From Acinetobacter celticus (GTDB lineage: Bacteria; Pseudomonadota; Gammaproteobacteria; Pseudomonadales; Moraxellaceae), in the NCBI RefSeq assembly GCF_001707755.1, contig NZ_MBDL01000001.1, positions 186,001 to 250,000 on the forward strand: a stretch of 64,000 nt of DNA, given 5' to 3'. Positions 16,866-26,344 of the stretch are shown here, in pieces. The position numbers were made by a program, and so were the translations under genes. The first letter of the stretch is position 1, and every line of letters begins with the position of its first letter. Below the pieces are notes generated by a model. The model was not told the DNA's origin, did not search any database, and was given only the letters and a program-made list of their open reading frames with translations.

Positions 16866-19800
16866 ATGAAACGTATGTTGATTAATGCAACACATGCCGA
16901 AGAAATTCGCGTTGCACTCGTCACTGGTCAGCGTCTTTACGATTTTGATTTAGAGAACCGCACCCGTGAACAAAAAAAATCCAATATCTATAAAGGTCAC
17001 GTGACTCGCGTAGAACCTTCATTAGAAGCTGTGTTTGTAGAATATGGTGCTGGCCGTCAAGGCTTCCTGTCTATGCGGGAAATTGCCAATTCTTACTACA
17101 AGGCAGACCCACGCCAAACATCGAATATTCGCGAATTAATTACTGAAGGCACAGAGCTTTTGGTTCAAGTCGAAAAAGAAGAACGTGGCAACAAAGGCGC
17201 AGCTCTTTCTACGTTCATTTCGCTTGCTGGTCGTTATTTGGTTCTAATGCCAAACAATCCGAAAGGTGGTGGTATTAGCCGTCAAATTTCAGGTTCAGTA
17301 CGTGAAGAACTAAAAGAAATGTTGGCATCATTAAGCGTGCCACGTGGTATGAGCGTGATTGTACGTACCGCAGGTATTGGTCGTTCTCAAGAAGAGCTAC
17401 AGCTTGATTTACAACATTTGTTAGACCTTTGGGCGCAAATTCAAAGCACCTCAAGTTCAGGCCCATCACCAATGTTAGTCCATCAAGAAGCAGGTGTAGT
17501 AACACGTGCCATTCGTGATTACTTACGTGACGATGTTGCCGAAATTCTTATTGACTCTGAGCAAGCCTATAACGAAGCCTACAACTTTGTTAAAGCAGTA
17601 ATGCCTCGTCAAATTGATAAGTTAAAAACCTATACACTCAATGAGCCGTTATTCGCGCATTTTGGCATTGAAAGTCAAATTCAGACCGCTTATGAACGTG
17701 AAGTAAAACTTCCGTCAGGTGGCTCAATTGTTATTGATCAAACTGAAGCTTTGGTATCAGTTGACATCAACTCTGCAAAATCGACACGTGGTCACGATGT
17801 TGAAGATACGGCTTTAAATACCAATTTAGAAGCAGCCGAAGAAATTGCACGTCAATTACGCTTACGTGATATTGGTGGTTTAGTGGTGATCGATTTTATC
17901 GACATGACCAAAGACCGCAACCAGCGCATGGTTGAAGCAAAACTACGTGAAGCAACACAAAGTGACCGCGCACGTATTCAATTTGGCCAATTGTCACGCT
18001 TTGGCTTAATGGAAATGAGCCGTCAACGCTTACGTCCATCATTAGAAGAAGCAACAGGCTATGTGTGCCCACGTTGCCACGGTACAGGCATGGTACGTGA
18101 CTTACGTTCACTATCCTTGTCTATTATGCGTAAAGTAGAAGAAATTGCGCTACGCGAACGCCATGGCGAAGTACAAGTTGAAGTACCTGTAGAAATTGCA
18201 GCCTTCTTATTGAATGAAAAGCGTCATAGCTTAGTATATCTAGAGCAAACATCTGGTGCTCGTGTTACCGTGCTTCCTCATCCGCACTTAGAAACACCGC
18301 ATTACGAAATTTCGTACAACCCAGAAGGCTTTGCACCAACCAGCTACGAACGTACAGAAGCAACACGTTCAAGCGAAAAAGAGTTGGGTTATGAAGCAGC
18401 TGAGTGGCATTTAGAAGGTGAGCAAACTGCCCACGCCTCTATACAGCCACAAGACAAAGGCCAACCAAGAAGACCAAACAAACCTGTATCTGCGCCACAG
18501 CAACCACAAGTTGCCGTTCAAGCACCTGCGCAAGCCGTTGCTAGTCCATGTGCATGGTTAGAAAATCTGTTTGTTCAAAAGCAAGCCACTACCATTGATC
18601 AAAGTCGCACTGCAAATAACGCAGCGGCAGCCATTGAGCAAATGGTCAATGGCGGTGCAGTTAGTCGTGGCCAAATGGGTCAAGTTTCAACCAGCGTAGC
18701 ACCCGTTGCGACAAGTGTTCCTGCAAACACAGGTGTTCCTGCGAACAATGCCTACTTGACACCATCTACCGTAGCACTTAAATCTGAAGGTCGTGAAGCT
18801 GAAAAGCCCGTTGCTGATAAAGACGAAAGAGTGCAACGTAACAATAAAAAGCGTACCAACAACACGACTCACAATAAACCTAAAGAAGTTCGTGAGCAGT
18901 TGCCTCAAGACAATACAGCACATCAAGTACATGAAGAAATTGTACAAGTGTCACGTCAAGAGCAACGCCAAGAAGCACGTGAAAATAAACGTAGCTCACG
19001 TCGTCAACACAATGGTGAGCCACTACAACAAGAGGTTCAAAACAACGTTGAACAGCAAAATGCTGTCCCACGTCGTGACCGTAACAGCCAACGCCCGAAC
19101 CGCCCAAATCGCCACCGCGACCAAAGCGTGTTAAATGAGCAAGCACCTGCACCACAACAAGCACCGACAGAAACAGTCACCCCTGTTGTAACGCATCAGT
19201 TAAAAGCTGAAGTTATTGATGTTCCACATCAAGACATCATGCCGACTGCATTGGTGGTCAATATTGATCAAGCACAAAGCGAAATCATTGCACTGACCCC
19301 AAAAGCACAACCGACTGAAACAGTAAAAGCTGAAAAGCCTGCAAAAACAGCTCCACCGGCGGTAGAGAAGGCAGAAAAAGCACCTGTTGAAGCCACACCT
19401 GCAAAACAGCACGATAAACGTGAAGCGGCGAAGCCTCACCAACAACAGCCAGTAAAACGTGCCAGCAATGATCCACGTCAAAATCGCCGTCAACAACGTG
19501 AAGCGCAATCTCGTCAACCAGTAGCACCCAAGGTTACACCCTCACAGGTACCAACCCTTTCACAGTACACGGTCGGTAGCTTAATTCGTCATATCTATGG
19601 TGATGACTGCTCTGTTTTGATTGAACAATTTGGTCTTATTCCAACGTTTAATCGTGCATTGTTGAAGTTTACCGAAGAGTACGCTACAAGTTTAGCAACG
19701 CCAATCAGCACTGAGACAGAAAAGAAACCTGTAACACGTGATGTTGAAGTATCTAAATCTGCACCTGAGGCAGAACCTGCACCCGTGCTGGATCTACACC

Positions 19801-20279
19801 CACCACAAGCAGTTTCAGAAAACCGTGTTGCCAACGACCCGCGTGAGCGTCGCCGTTTAGCAAAACAAGCACTGGAACAAGCCAAACAAGCGCATCTTGA
19901 AGAAGCAACAAAAGCTCTTGTAAAGACGGAAGCTGAAGCACCTACACCAGTAGTTGCTGCTTCAGAAGCGCCAGTTGAGGTGGTTGTAGCAGAACCAGAA
20001 ATGGGCACTGAACCTGTAAGCACTGAAAAAACAGACGAAGTGATCACTCCAGTTGACGTACCTGCAGAACCTGCACCAACAGAGCTTCCTATAGCTGCAC
20101 CTCAGGCTGAAGTTGCGACGAAAGAAACTGTAGAAAAAGCCACTGAAGAAACTCAAGCAACTGATAACGAAACATTATCAGAAGCTGATCAGGCAAAAAT
20201 AGATGGTGAAAAACCAGCCCGCCCGCGTCGTCCACGTGGCCGTCCACCTAAAAAAGCCAATCCGACCACTGAGCAATAA
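16866..20279 (+). CDS. rne: Ribonuclease E
   Basis: This 1137-residue endonuclease is the scaffold of RNA decay and rRNA/tRNA processing. The start [20 protein letters not shown] at 16866 matches E. coli RNase E, and a longer reading from 16806 has no family support. The catalytic half (residues about 1-520) has an S1 domain (about 35-125), metal-binding Asp300 ('SVDINSAKS') and Asp343 ('IDFIDM'), and the zinc-link Cys401/Cys404 ('CPRCHGTGM'). The second half is low-complexity. It contains Arg-rich RNA-binding segments around 640-760 and 860-910, Pro/Ala/Glu-rich linkers, and a basic tail ending '[19 protein letters not shown]'. This fits the disordered degradosome scaffold, which diverges strongly between genera. 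Confidence 0.97.
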   Translation: MKRMLINATHAEEIRVALVTGQRLYDFDLENRTREQKKSNIYKGHVTRVEPSLEAVFVEYGAGRQGFLSMREIANSYYKADPRQTSNIRELITEGTELLVQVEKEERGNKGAALSTFISLAGRYLVLMPNNPKGGGISRQISGSVREELKEMLASLSVPRGMSVIVRTAGIGRSQEELQLDLQHLLDLWAQIQSTSSSGPSPMLVHQEAGVVTRAIRDYLRDDVAEILIDSEQAYNEAYNFVKAVMPRQIDKLKTYTLNEPLFAHFGIESQIQTAYEREVKLPSGGSIVIDQTEALVSVDINSAKSTRGHDVEDTALNTNLEAAEEIARQLRLRDIGGLVVIDFIDMTKDRNQRMVEAKLREATQSDRARIQFGQLSRFGLMEMSRQRLRPSLEEATGYVCPRCHGTGMVRDLRSLSLSIMRKVEEIALRERHGEVQVEVPVEIAAFLLNEKRHSLVYLEQTSGARVTVLPHPHLETPHYEISYNPEGFAPTSYERTEATRSSEKELGYEAAEWHLEGEQTAHASIQPQDKGQPRRPNKPVSAPQQPQVAVQAPAQAVASPCAWLENLFVQKQATTIDQSRTANNAAAAIEQMVNGGAVSRGQMGQVSTSVAPVATSVPANTGVPANNAYLTPSTVALKSEGREAEKPVADKDERVQRNNKKRTNNTTHNKPKEVREQLPQDNTAHQVHEEIVQVSRQEQRQEARENKRSSRRQHNGEPLQQEVQNNVEQQNAVPRRDRNSQRPNRPNRHRDQSVLNEQAPAPQQAPTETVTPVVTHQLKAEVIDVPHQDIMPTALVVNIDQAQSEIIALTPKAQPTETVKAEKPAKTAPPAVEKAEKAPVEATPAKQHDKREAAKPHQQQPVKRASNDPRQNRRQQREAQSRQPVAPKVTPSQVPTLSQYTVGSLIRHIYGDDCSVLIEQFGLIPTFNRALLKFTEEYATSLATPISTETEKKPVTRDVEVSKSAPEAEPAPVLDLHPPQAVSENRVANDPRERRRLAKQALEQAKQAHLEEATKALVKTEAEAPTPVVAASEAPVEVVVAEPEMGTEPVSTEKTDEVITPVDVPAEPAPTELPIAAPQAEVATKETVEKATEETQATDNETLSEADQAKIDGEKPARPRRPRGRPPKKANPTTEQ

Positions 20280-20302
20280 TTTGCTCAGTTGCAGGTAAAT
20301 AA

Positions 20303-20338
20303 AAAAATCCAGTCATTTCAATGACTGGATTTTTTTTG
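20303..20338 (+). terminator. Intrinsic terminator after rne
   Basis: A 10-bp GC-containing core (20307-20316 with 20321-20330) is flanked by A7 and T8 runs with a TTCA loop. Confidence 0.88.
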
Positions 20339-20459
20339 ATACTTTGGTCAGATTAGGTTGATTGCACTAGAACGAAACGATTAAAAGACATCTGTGGATT
20401 GAATAAAATTCTGTACAGAAATTAACAATACTGGACGACGAAAAATAAATAGGATGACT

Positions 20460-22301
20460 ATGAACCAAACAATACAACACGATCTCATTGGAATGACCGA
20501 GGTCGTAGCAAAAATTCCGAGCTTTATCTCTAAAGTTCCAAACCTGTTAAGTGGTCTAAAACAAGCCTATTTACGCACCCCTAATAGCCCTGCAGGTTTA
20601 GGCATTGCCTTTGAAAAAGCAGTAAAACGCAATCCAACAGGATATGCGCTTTTATTTGAAGATCAAAAATATACTTACACAGAACTCAATCAATGGGCCA
20701 ACCAAATTGCTCACTACTATTTAGCCTTAGGTGCTAAAAAAGGTGATGTTATTGCGGTGATGGTAGAAAACCGTTCTGAATTAGTTGCAACCATTGTTGC
20801 TTTAGCCAAAGTTGGCGTGACAACTGCGCTCGTCAATACCGCACAAATTGGTAAAGTACTGGCACATAGCGTCAATCTAGTGAACCCAATTGCGCTTATT
20901 GTGGGCGATGAATGCCGTCAAGCAGTCGATGATATTCGTCAAGACCTCAATTTACCTAAAGATCGCTTTTATTGGTTTGCCGATCAAGCCACACGTCAAA
21001 ATGTCGGTAGAGCACCACAAGGCTATATTAACCTTGCTGAAGCAATTCAATCTTTCCCAACATTTAACACCCCAACGACACACAGTGTAAAAGGTAAAGA
21101 CGGTTTATTTTATATTTACACATCTGGCACGACGGGCTTGCCTAAAGCGGTAATTTTCACCAATAGTCGTTGGACTTTGGCCTATGGCACTTATGGCCAT
21201 GTGTTGAATTTAAATACCGATGACGTGATGTATGTCACCCTACCGCTCTACCATGCCACTGGCACGGTGGTGTGCTGGTGTGGTGTTATTGCAGGAGCAT
21301 CGGCACTGGCTATTCGTCGTAAATTCTCAACATCGTCGTTCTGGAAAGATGTCCAAAAATTTGATGCCTCTGCCATTGGTTATGTCGGTGAACTGTGTCG
21401 CTATTTGATGGATGCCCCTCCTTGTCCGCTAGAAAAAGGGCATCGAGTTAAAAAAATGATTGGCAACGGCATGCGCCCCAACATTTGGGACAAATTCAAA
21501 CAACGCTTTGGGATTGAAGAAGTTCTGGAACTCTATGCATCTAGCGAAGGCAATGTCGGGTTCAGCAATGTGTTTAATTTTGACAACACGGTTGGCTTCT
21601 CTCCGACCCCATATGCCATTATTCAATTTGATAAAGAAAAAAATGAGCCCGTTCGCAATGCCAAAGGCTGGTGCTTAAAAGTCAAAAAAGGTGAAGTCGG
21701 TCTATTGGTCGGTAAAATTACCCGTCGCTCACCTTTCGATGGCTATACCGATGCTGAAAAAAACAAATCTGTCATCCTTAAAGATGTATTTAAACAGGGT
21801 GATGCTTATTTCAACACAGGCGATTTAGTCCGTGATATTGGCTTCCGTCATGCACAGTTTGTAGACCGTTTAGGCGATACCTTCCGCTGGAAAGGTGAAA
21901 ATGTATCGACCACAGAAGTGGAAAACATGGTCAGTGAGTATGAAAAAATTGCTGAAGCTGTGGTCTATGGCGTAGAAATTCCAAATACCAACGGTCGCGC
22001 AGGCATGGCAGCCATTACCTTAGCCGACCATGCAGAGTTAACTGCGGAAGACTGTCAAAAAATGGCAACAACATTTAAAAAATGCTTACCCGCCTATGCT
22101 GTACCCTTATTTTTACGGGTACAAACGCAAGTGGAAACCACAGGAACATTCAAATATCAGAAAAACAACTTGAAGGAACAGTCTTTTAATCCCGAAAATA
22201 CCGATGAGCGGATTTTAGTCCTCTTACCAAACAGTGACGCTTATTGCGACTTGAGTGCAGAGATTTTTGACAACATTCAAGCTTATCAATACCGTTTTTA
22301 A
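20460..22301 (+). CDS. Long-chain/very-long-chain acyl-CoA synthetase (FATP/FadD6-like)
   Basis: This 613-residue AMP-forming ligase activates fatty acids to acyl-CoA. The AMP-binding P-loop is 'YIYTSGTTGLPKAVIF', the A5-type motif is 'ELYASSEGNVGF', and the later 'FNTGDLVRDIGFRHAQFVDR' and 'RWKGENVSTTEVE' are characteristic of the FATP/ACSVL branch rather than of classical FadD. The start is taken at ATG 20460, which has AGGA five bases upstream. An ATG two codons earlier lacks such a site. A moderately hydrophobic N-terminal segment may allow membrane association. Probable role: uptake-coupled activation of exogenous fatty acids. Confidence 0.9.
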   Translation: MNQTIQHDLIGMTEVVAKIPSFISKVPNLLSGLKQAYLRTPNSPAGLGIAFEKAVKRNPTGYALLFEDQKYTYTELNQWANQIAHYYLALGAKKGDVIAVMVENRSELVATIVALAKVGVTTALVNTAQIGKVLAHSVNLVNPIALIVGDECRQAVDDIRQDLNLPKDRFYWFADQATRQNVGRAPQGYINLAEAIQSFPTFNTPTTHSVKGKDGLFYIYTSGTTGLPKAVIFTNSRWTLAYGTYGHVLNLNTDDVMYVTLPLYHATGTVVCWCGVIAGASALAIRRKFSTSSFWKDVQKFDASAIGYVGELCRYLMDAPPCPLEKGHRVKKMIGNGMRPNIWDKFKQRFGIEEVLELYASSEGNVGFSNVFNFDNTVGFSPTPYAIIQFDKEKNEPVRNAKGWCLKVKKGEVGLLVGKITRRSPFDGYTDAEKNKSVILKDVFKQGDAYFNTGDLVRDIGFRHAQFVDRLGDTFRWKGENVSTTEVENMVSEYEKIAEAVVYGVEIPNTNGRAGMAAITLADHAELTAEDCQKMATTFKKCLPAYAVPLFLRVQTQVETTGTFKYQKNNLKEQSFNPENTDERILVLLPNSDAYCDLSAEIFDNIQAYQYRF

Positions 22302-22384
22302 GCCTAATTATTGCCTGTTTTATCAATAAGACAGGCAATTTGTTGTATTTATAATCAAACAAAAAGAAAATCGCATTTTTTTAC

Positions 22385-22412
22385 TTGCGCTTGAATGAGA
22401 TCTTGCTACAAT
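22385..22412 (+). promoter_or_regulatory. Probable promoter of the tRNA-Lys cluster
   Basis: A TTGCGC -35 (22385-22390) and TACAAT -10 (22407-22412) are separated by 16 bases and followed by GC-rich start-like sequence. It sits about 80 bases before the first tRNA. The assignment is by consensus only. Confidence 0.6.
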
Positions 22413-22491
22413 ACGCTCCATCAAATGAAGTGGTGTTTGAAATTTATTTTTCTTGCACTGCATATTTAAGCCTAGCTTGAATATTGGTTCA

Positions 22492-22567
22492 GGGTCGTTA
22501 GCTCAGTCGGTAGAGCAGTAGACTTTTAATCTATTGGTCCCGCGTTCGAATCGCGGACGACCCACCA
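22492..22567 (+). tRNA. tRNA-Lys (UUU), copy 1
   Basis: This 76-base cloverleaf has its CCA encoded. The acceptor stem GGGTCGT pairs with ACGACCC, the anticodon loop CTTTTAA carries UUU, and the T arm is CCGCG/CGCGG. Confidence 0.97.
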
Positions 22568-22587
22568 CTTTATTGATATCTTATGAT

Positions 22588-22663
22588 GGGTCGTTAGCTC
22601 AGTCGGTAGAGCAGTAGACTTTTAATCTATTGGTCCCGCGTTCGAATCGCGGACGACCCACCA
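22588..22663 (+). tRNA. tRNA-Lys (UUU), copy 2
   Basis: It is identical to copy 1 over all 76 bases, 20 bases downstream. It is probably part of one transcript with copies 1 and 3. Confidence 0.97.
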
Positions 22664-22709
22664 TCTTTCTAAAATTCTCATTTTAGAATACAATTTGCAG
22701 TATCTCTAA

Positions 22710-22785
22710 GGGTCGTTAGCTCAGTCGGTAGAGCAGTAGACTTTTAATCTATTGGTCCCGCGTTCGAATCGCGGACGACCCACCA
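22710..22785 (+). tRNA. tRNA-Lys (UUU), copy 3
   Basis: It is identical to copies 1 and 2, 46 bases after copy 2. No obvious terminator follows directly. Confidence 0.97.
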
Positions 22786-22933
22786 TTTTCTTAGGGCTTT
22801 TTCTTCCATAACAGAAAAAGAAATAAAAACTGCAAGTCTCGATCAAACCACACTGCTGGTTCTCTTTTGCTTTCATCAAAATTCTGCTAAATTTAAAACT
22901 TGTCCGTCATTTAAGATTTTTTACGTGCGTTCA

Positions 22934-22999
22934 GGGTTGTTAGCTCACTTGGTAGAGCAGTAAGACTCTTAATCTATTGGTCGCTGGTTCACAACCCAC
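22934..22999 (+). pseudogene. tRNA-Lys (CUU) relic with T-arm deletion
   Basis: The 5' acceptor strand GGGTTGT pairs perfectly with ACAACCC at 22991-22997. The D arm is normal and the anticodon loop CTCTTAA would carry CUU. However, one A is inserted in the anticodon stem (GTAAGA), and the 3' half of the T arm is missing: 'GCTGGTTC' runs straight into the acceptor strand. The molecule is about eight bases too short and lacks an encoded CCA. It looks like a once-working tRNA-Lys(CUU), not a fourth UUU copy. Confidence 0.75.
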
Positions 23000-23000
23000 T

Positions 23001-23483
23001 AAAGTCCTATCCTCCTTATATTCTTTGCTATAACTGAAACAAACCCATGTACTGCTCTCAATGCTAGATTACTTTCTTTAAATATTGTCGTATTTTTCAC
23101 CTGATGACTCTTACGAATTTTAGCTAAGGTCTTCATTAGATGGTTGTGAGCTTTAATTTTAAAATAAAAATTCATCTCACTTTTACGATGTAGCAAGACG
23201 TCCTTATGCTCAGAATTGCTCTCGCACCGGTTTTGTACAATTTGGCGTTTTAACAAATGATTTACCACAATGAATAATACTATGGCGCACTCTGCCATCT
23301 GATCAAAAATTCAAAATACACGCGATACTGCCCTTTTTTCATCGTGAACATTTGAGATGCCTTTACATATTTTTACCTTTTCTTTGAAAATACCCCTTTA
23401 AATCAGAGGCAATATCACCATTTTCTTAATATAAGCAAAATGATTTTAGCTTCATTCTATTTTAAAGTTTTAAGGAGACTTAA
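23001..23483. other. Intergenic region between the tRNA relic and the PspC gene
   Basis: This is about 480 bp. A minus-strand open frame of 99 codons (23298 to 22999) spans half of it but has no ribosome binding site, resembles no family I know, and ends inside the tRNA relic. I do not call it a gene. The PspC promoter should be near 23400-23460. Confidence 0.4.
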
Positions 23484-23744
23484 ATGGCCAATGTTGGTTT
23501 ATACCGTTCTAATCGCTCAAATATGATTGCGGGTGTGATGGGAGGTATTGCTGAACGTTTTGGTTGGAATGCGAATTTATTACGCATTATTTTTGTGATT
23601 GTATCCTGCCTGAGCGCAGCCTTTCCTGGCATTTTGGTTTATTTGGTGCTGTGGTTAGTGATGCCAAAAGAAAAATCATCTTATAACAATATGCATGGCT
23701 ATAAAAAACCCGTGCGTACTGTAAGCGATGATCCACTTCGCTAA
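23484..23744 (+). CDS. PspC-domain small membrane protein
   Basis: This 86-residue protein consists of one PspC domain. 'LYRSNRSNMIAGVMGGIAER' and 'LLRIIFVIVSCLSAAFPGIL' are followed by 'YLVLWLVMPKE', giving one long or two short membrane helices. PspC in E. coli senses envelope stress together with PspA/B. Here no pspA or pspB is adjacent, so this is a stand-alone relative of unknown role. It has a strong ribosome binding site (AAGGAG) and a terminator 40 bases after the stop. Confidence 0.88.
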   Translation: MANVGLYRSNRSNMIAGVMGGIAERFGWNANLLRIIFVIVSCLSAAFPGILVYLVLWLVMPKEKSSYNNMHGYKKPVRTVSDDPLR

Positions 23745-23783
23745 AATACGCTACAAGACTATCTCTTGGACTGTTTTTTGGTC

Positions 23784-23820
23784 GCTACGTACCTTTTCCC
23801 TAAAGGTTCGTAGCTTTTTT
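23784..23820 (+). terminator. Intrinsic terminator after the PspC gene
   Basis: A 12-bp stem with one mismatch (23784-23795 with 23803-23814) is followed by T7. Confidence 0.8.
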
Positions 23821-23837
23821 TAGTTTGTTTTTTTAAT

Positions 23838-24950
23838 TTATTCCAACTGCTGACTGGCTAAATTTAGCTGTTGATTCAGTACAGCAATCATATCTGCACG
23901 GCTAATAATGCCGACCAGACGTTGCTGTTCAACCACAGGAATGTAGTTAAAAGAACGTTCGACAAAATATGGAATTAAATTTTGAATGGGTTGTTGTGGC
24001 TGAACCGTCACCACTTGAGGGTGCATGATTTGATAGACATGATTTTCCCAAGACGCATGAGGATCGGCAGCTCGCCTAAACCACTCAACCACATCATACA
24101 ATGCTAAGGTTCCCACCAATCGATCTAAGTCCGTCACGACAGGTAAACTCATTAAATTCACTTGCTTGAATTTATCTAAGGCAGATTGAATATCATCTTC
24201 TGCACGCAATGAAATGACTTGTTTGGTCATAATGTCTTGGCAAGTAAATTGATTCACCGCACGGGCATTGGCCAGCTCTTGTGCTTCTAAAATAATTTTC
24301 TGTAAATCGTATTCACTAATATCTAGCAGTTCAGTTTGATGCTCTAGTACATTTTGAATGTCGGCAGGCTGAATGGTAACTTTTTGCGTGGGTGTAGGGC
24401 TGGCCGTACGTGTATTTAACTGTGCCTTTTGAGGGTATTGTTTCCCCAAAGCGCGGTTAAAGAAAATAGCCACAAACATCAGCAAAATTGAATTAAGTAA
24501 AACAGGATAGAATACAAATAAATACCCCAAATCATGCACAGCTTTACCGCCCAAGACTGCGGTAATTGCCACGGCCCCACTTGGTGGATGCAAAGAATCT
24601 GTGGTCATCATTAAAAAAATAGCAACAGCGACAGCCACACTAAATGCCTGGGTCAAATTAGGAATAAATAAAGCGCAACTTACCCCAATAATTCCAGCCA
24701 GTGTATTGCCCACCACCATATTCCACGGCTGTGCCAAGGGACTGGCGGGTACAGCAAATAACAGAACCGATGATGCACCCATTGGTGCGATATACCATGC
24801 GTTTAAGTCCCCAAGTACAAGCCAACTAATAAATGAAGACAGTAAGAGACCAATAAATGCGCCGAGACCACACAGTAAACGATCTTTTAGGGGAAGGACT
24901 TTAAAATTAGGTTTGAGCGTATTGAGCCAGTCTGCTTTAGAGTGAAACAC
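23838..24950 (-). CDS. HPP-family membrane protein with CBS pair
   Basis: This 370-residue protein has about 170 N-terminal residues with four to five membrane helices of the HPP family ('APMGASSVLLFAVPASPLAQ', 'HPPSGAVAITAVLGG'). A linker follows, then two CBS motifs (about 240-365: 'DIMTKQVISLRAEDDIQSAL' and 'QIMHPQVVTVQPQQPIQNLI'). HPP proteins of cyanobacteria and chloroplasts have been linked to nitrite transport. CBS pairs bind adenine nucleotides and gate activity. The start codon is GTG. It is convergent with the PspC gene. The transported substrate here is unknown. Confidence 0.85.
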   Translation of the reverse strand: MFHSKADWLNTLKPNFKVLPLKDRLLCGLGAFIGLLLSSFISWLVLGDLNAWYIAPMGASSVLLFAVPASPLAQPWNMVVGNTLAGIIGVSCALFIPNLTQAFSVAVAVAIFLMMTTDSLHPPSGAVAITAVLGGKAVHDLGYLFVFYPVLLNSILLMFVAIFFNRALGKQYPQKAQLNTRTASPTPTQKVTIQPADIQNVLEHQTELLDISEYDLQKIILEAQELANARAVNQFTCQDIMTKQVISLRAEDDIQSALDKFKQVNLMSLPVVTDLDRLVGTLALYDVVEWFRRAADPHASWENHVYQIMHPQVVTVQPQQPIQNLIPYFVERSFNYIPVVEQQRLVGIISRADMIAVLNQQLNLASQQLE

Positions 24951-25354
24951 TGTTTGCCTTACTGATTGTTTTAACGAATGGGGTATTATAAAGTGATCAC
25001 CTCATAAGATGCATTGATTTTATATCTTTTGATTATCAGTTATTTTTTTAAGTTAAAAATAAAATTTGAAAAATATAAACTTAACCGTAATATAAAGATA
25101 AATTTATGACTTTATAAAATCAATGAAACACAATCGTAAAAAGTTCACTCAAGTATTTTGAATCATTTAACTCCCAATTGTTTCTAGATTTTTCTTTAAA
25201 ACTAACTGAGCTTGCCGAAGATATTAAGCCAAATTGTTCAATAGAGATTAGACAAAAAATTGAAAATTTAAAAGTAAGTATCAATACTTAACCCTTTGCC
25301 ACTCTCCTGCAAAATCCTTATACTTAGAGCCAATTTTTCTCTAATTTTAAGTGG
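24951..25354. other. Intergenic region upstream of glyQ with a possible coding relic
   Basis: This is about 400 bp. A plus-strand frame open from 25127 to the stop at 25289-25291 gives a 54-residue stretch of protein-like composition (for example 'FSLKLTELAEDIKPNC' and 'IEIRQKIENLKVSINT'). It has no start codon in that frame, and an ATG at 25123 is in another frame. It may be the tail of a lost gene. The glyQ promoter should lie at its right end. Confidence 0.35.
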
Positions 25355-26344
25355 ATGACCATGAGTCGCGCCATATCACATATTGATACCTTCCAAGGCT
25401 TAATTCTTGCCTTACAAAACTATTGGGCTGAACAAGGTTGCGTTATTTTACAGCCTTACGATATGGAAATGGGCGCAGGCACATTCCACACAGCAACTTT
25501 CCTTCGTGCTTTAGGGCCTGAAACTTGGAACGCAGCTTACGTTCAGCCGTCACGTCGCCCGAAAGATGGTCGTTATGGCGAAAATCCAAACCGTTTGCAA
25601 CACTACTACCAGTTCCAAGTGGTGCTTAAACCAAACCCAGACAACATCCAACAGCTTTATTTAGACTCTTTAAAAGCCATTGGTATTGATACTCTTGTTC
25701 ACGACATTCGTTTTGTTGAAGACAACTGGGAATCACCAACACTGGGCGCTTGGGGCTTAGGTTGGGAAGTTTGGCTAAACGGTATGGAAGTGACTCAGTT
25801 TACTTACTTCCAACAAGTCGGTGGTATTGAATGTTACCCAGTAACAGGTGAAATCACCTATGGTCTTGAACGTTTGGCAATGTACTTGCAAGGTGTCGAC
25901 TCTGTTTACGACTTGGTTTGGACTAAAGGTCAATTCGGTACAGTGACTTATGGCGATGTCTTCCATCAAAATGAAGTAGAACAATCGACCTATAACTTTG
26001 AATATGCCAACGTCGAAAAAATGTTCGAGCTTTTCGACTTTTACGAAGCTGAAGCGACGCGCTTAATAGAAGCTGAACTTCCACTGCCTGCCTATGAGCA
26101 AGTAATTAAAGCATCGCATAGTTTTAACTTGCTTGATGCACGTGGCGCAATTTCTGTGACTGAACGTCAACGTTATATTCTACGTGTGCGTACTTTGGCT
26201 CGTTCAATTGCACAAAGTTATGTGGCAGCCCGTGCAAAACTTGGTTTCCCAATGGCAGAACCAGAACTACGCGATGAAGTTTTAGCACAGTTAAAAGCAC
26301 AAGTTGAAGCAGAAGCAAAAGTAGAATCTAAGGAGAGCAAATAA
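25355..26344 (+). CDS. glyQ: Glycine-tRNA ligase alpha subunit
   Basis: This 329-residue catalytic subunit of the tetrameric (alpha2beta2) glycyl-tRNA synthetase charges tRNA-Gly with glycine. Class II motifs are visible: '[16 protein letters not shown]', '[20 protein letters not shown]' (motif 2), '[19 protein letters not shown]' and '[20 protein letters not shown]' (motif 3). Two ATGs lie two codons apart (25355, 25361) and the choice is uncertain. The C-terminus is slightly extended and Glu/Lys-rich. Its stop overlaps the glyS start by one base, so translation is coupled. Confidence 0.96.
   Translation: MTMSRAISHIDTFQGLILALQNYWAEQGCVILQPYDMEMGAGTFHTATFLRALGPETWNAAYVQPSRRPKDGRYGENPNRLQHYYQFQVVLKPNPDNIQQLYLDSLKAIGIDTLVHDIRFVEDNWESPTLGAWGLGWEVWLNGMEVTQFTYFQQVGGIECYPVTGEITYGLERLAMYLQGVDSVYDLVWTKGQFGTVTYGDVFHQNEVEQSTYNFEYANVEKMFELFDFYEAEATRLIEAELPLPAYEQVIKASHSFNLLDARGAISVTERQRYILRVRTLARSIAQSYVAARAKLGFPMAEPELRDEVLAQLKAQVEAEAKVESKESK

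Noticed and set aside
18880-20156. Several antisense frames inside rne
   Set aside because: They arise from the repetitive, low-complexity C-terminal codons of rne and show Cys/Leu/Val-rich nonsense composition.
22999-23298. 99-codon minus-strand open frame
   Set aside because: No ribosome binding site, no family resemblance, and it ends within the tRNA-Lys relic. It is probably a chance frame or unrecognisable decay.
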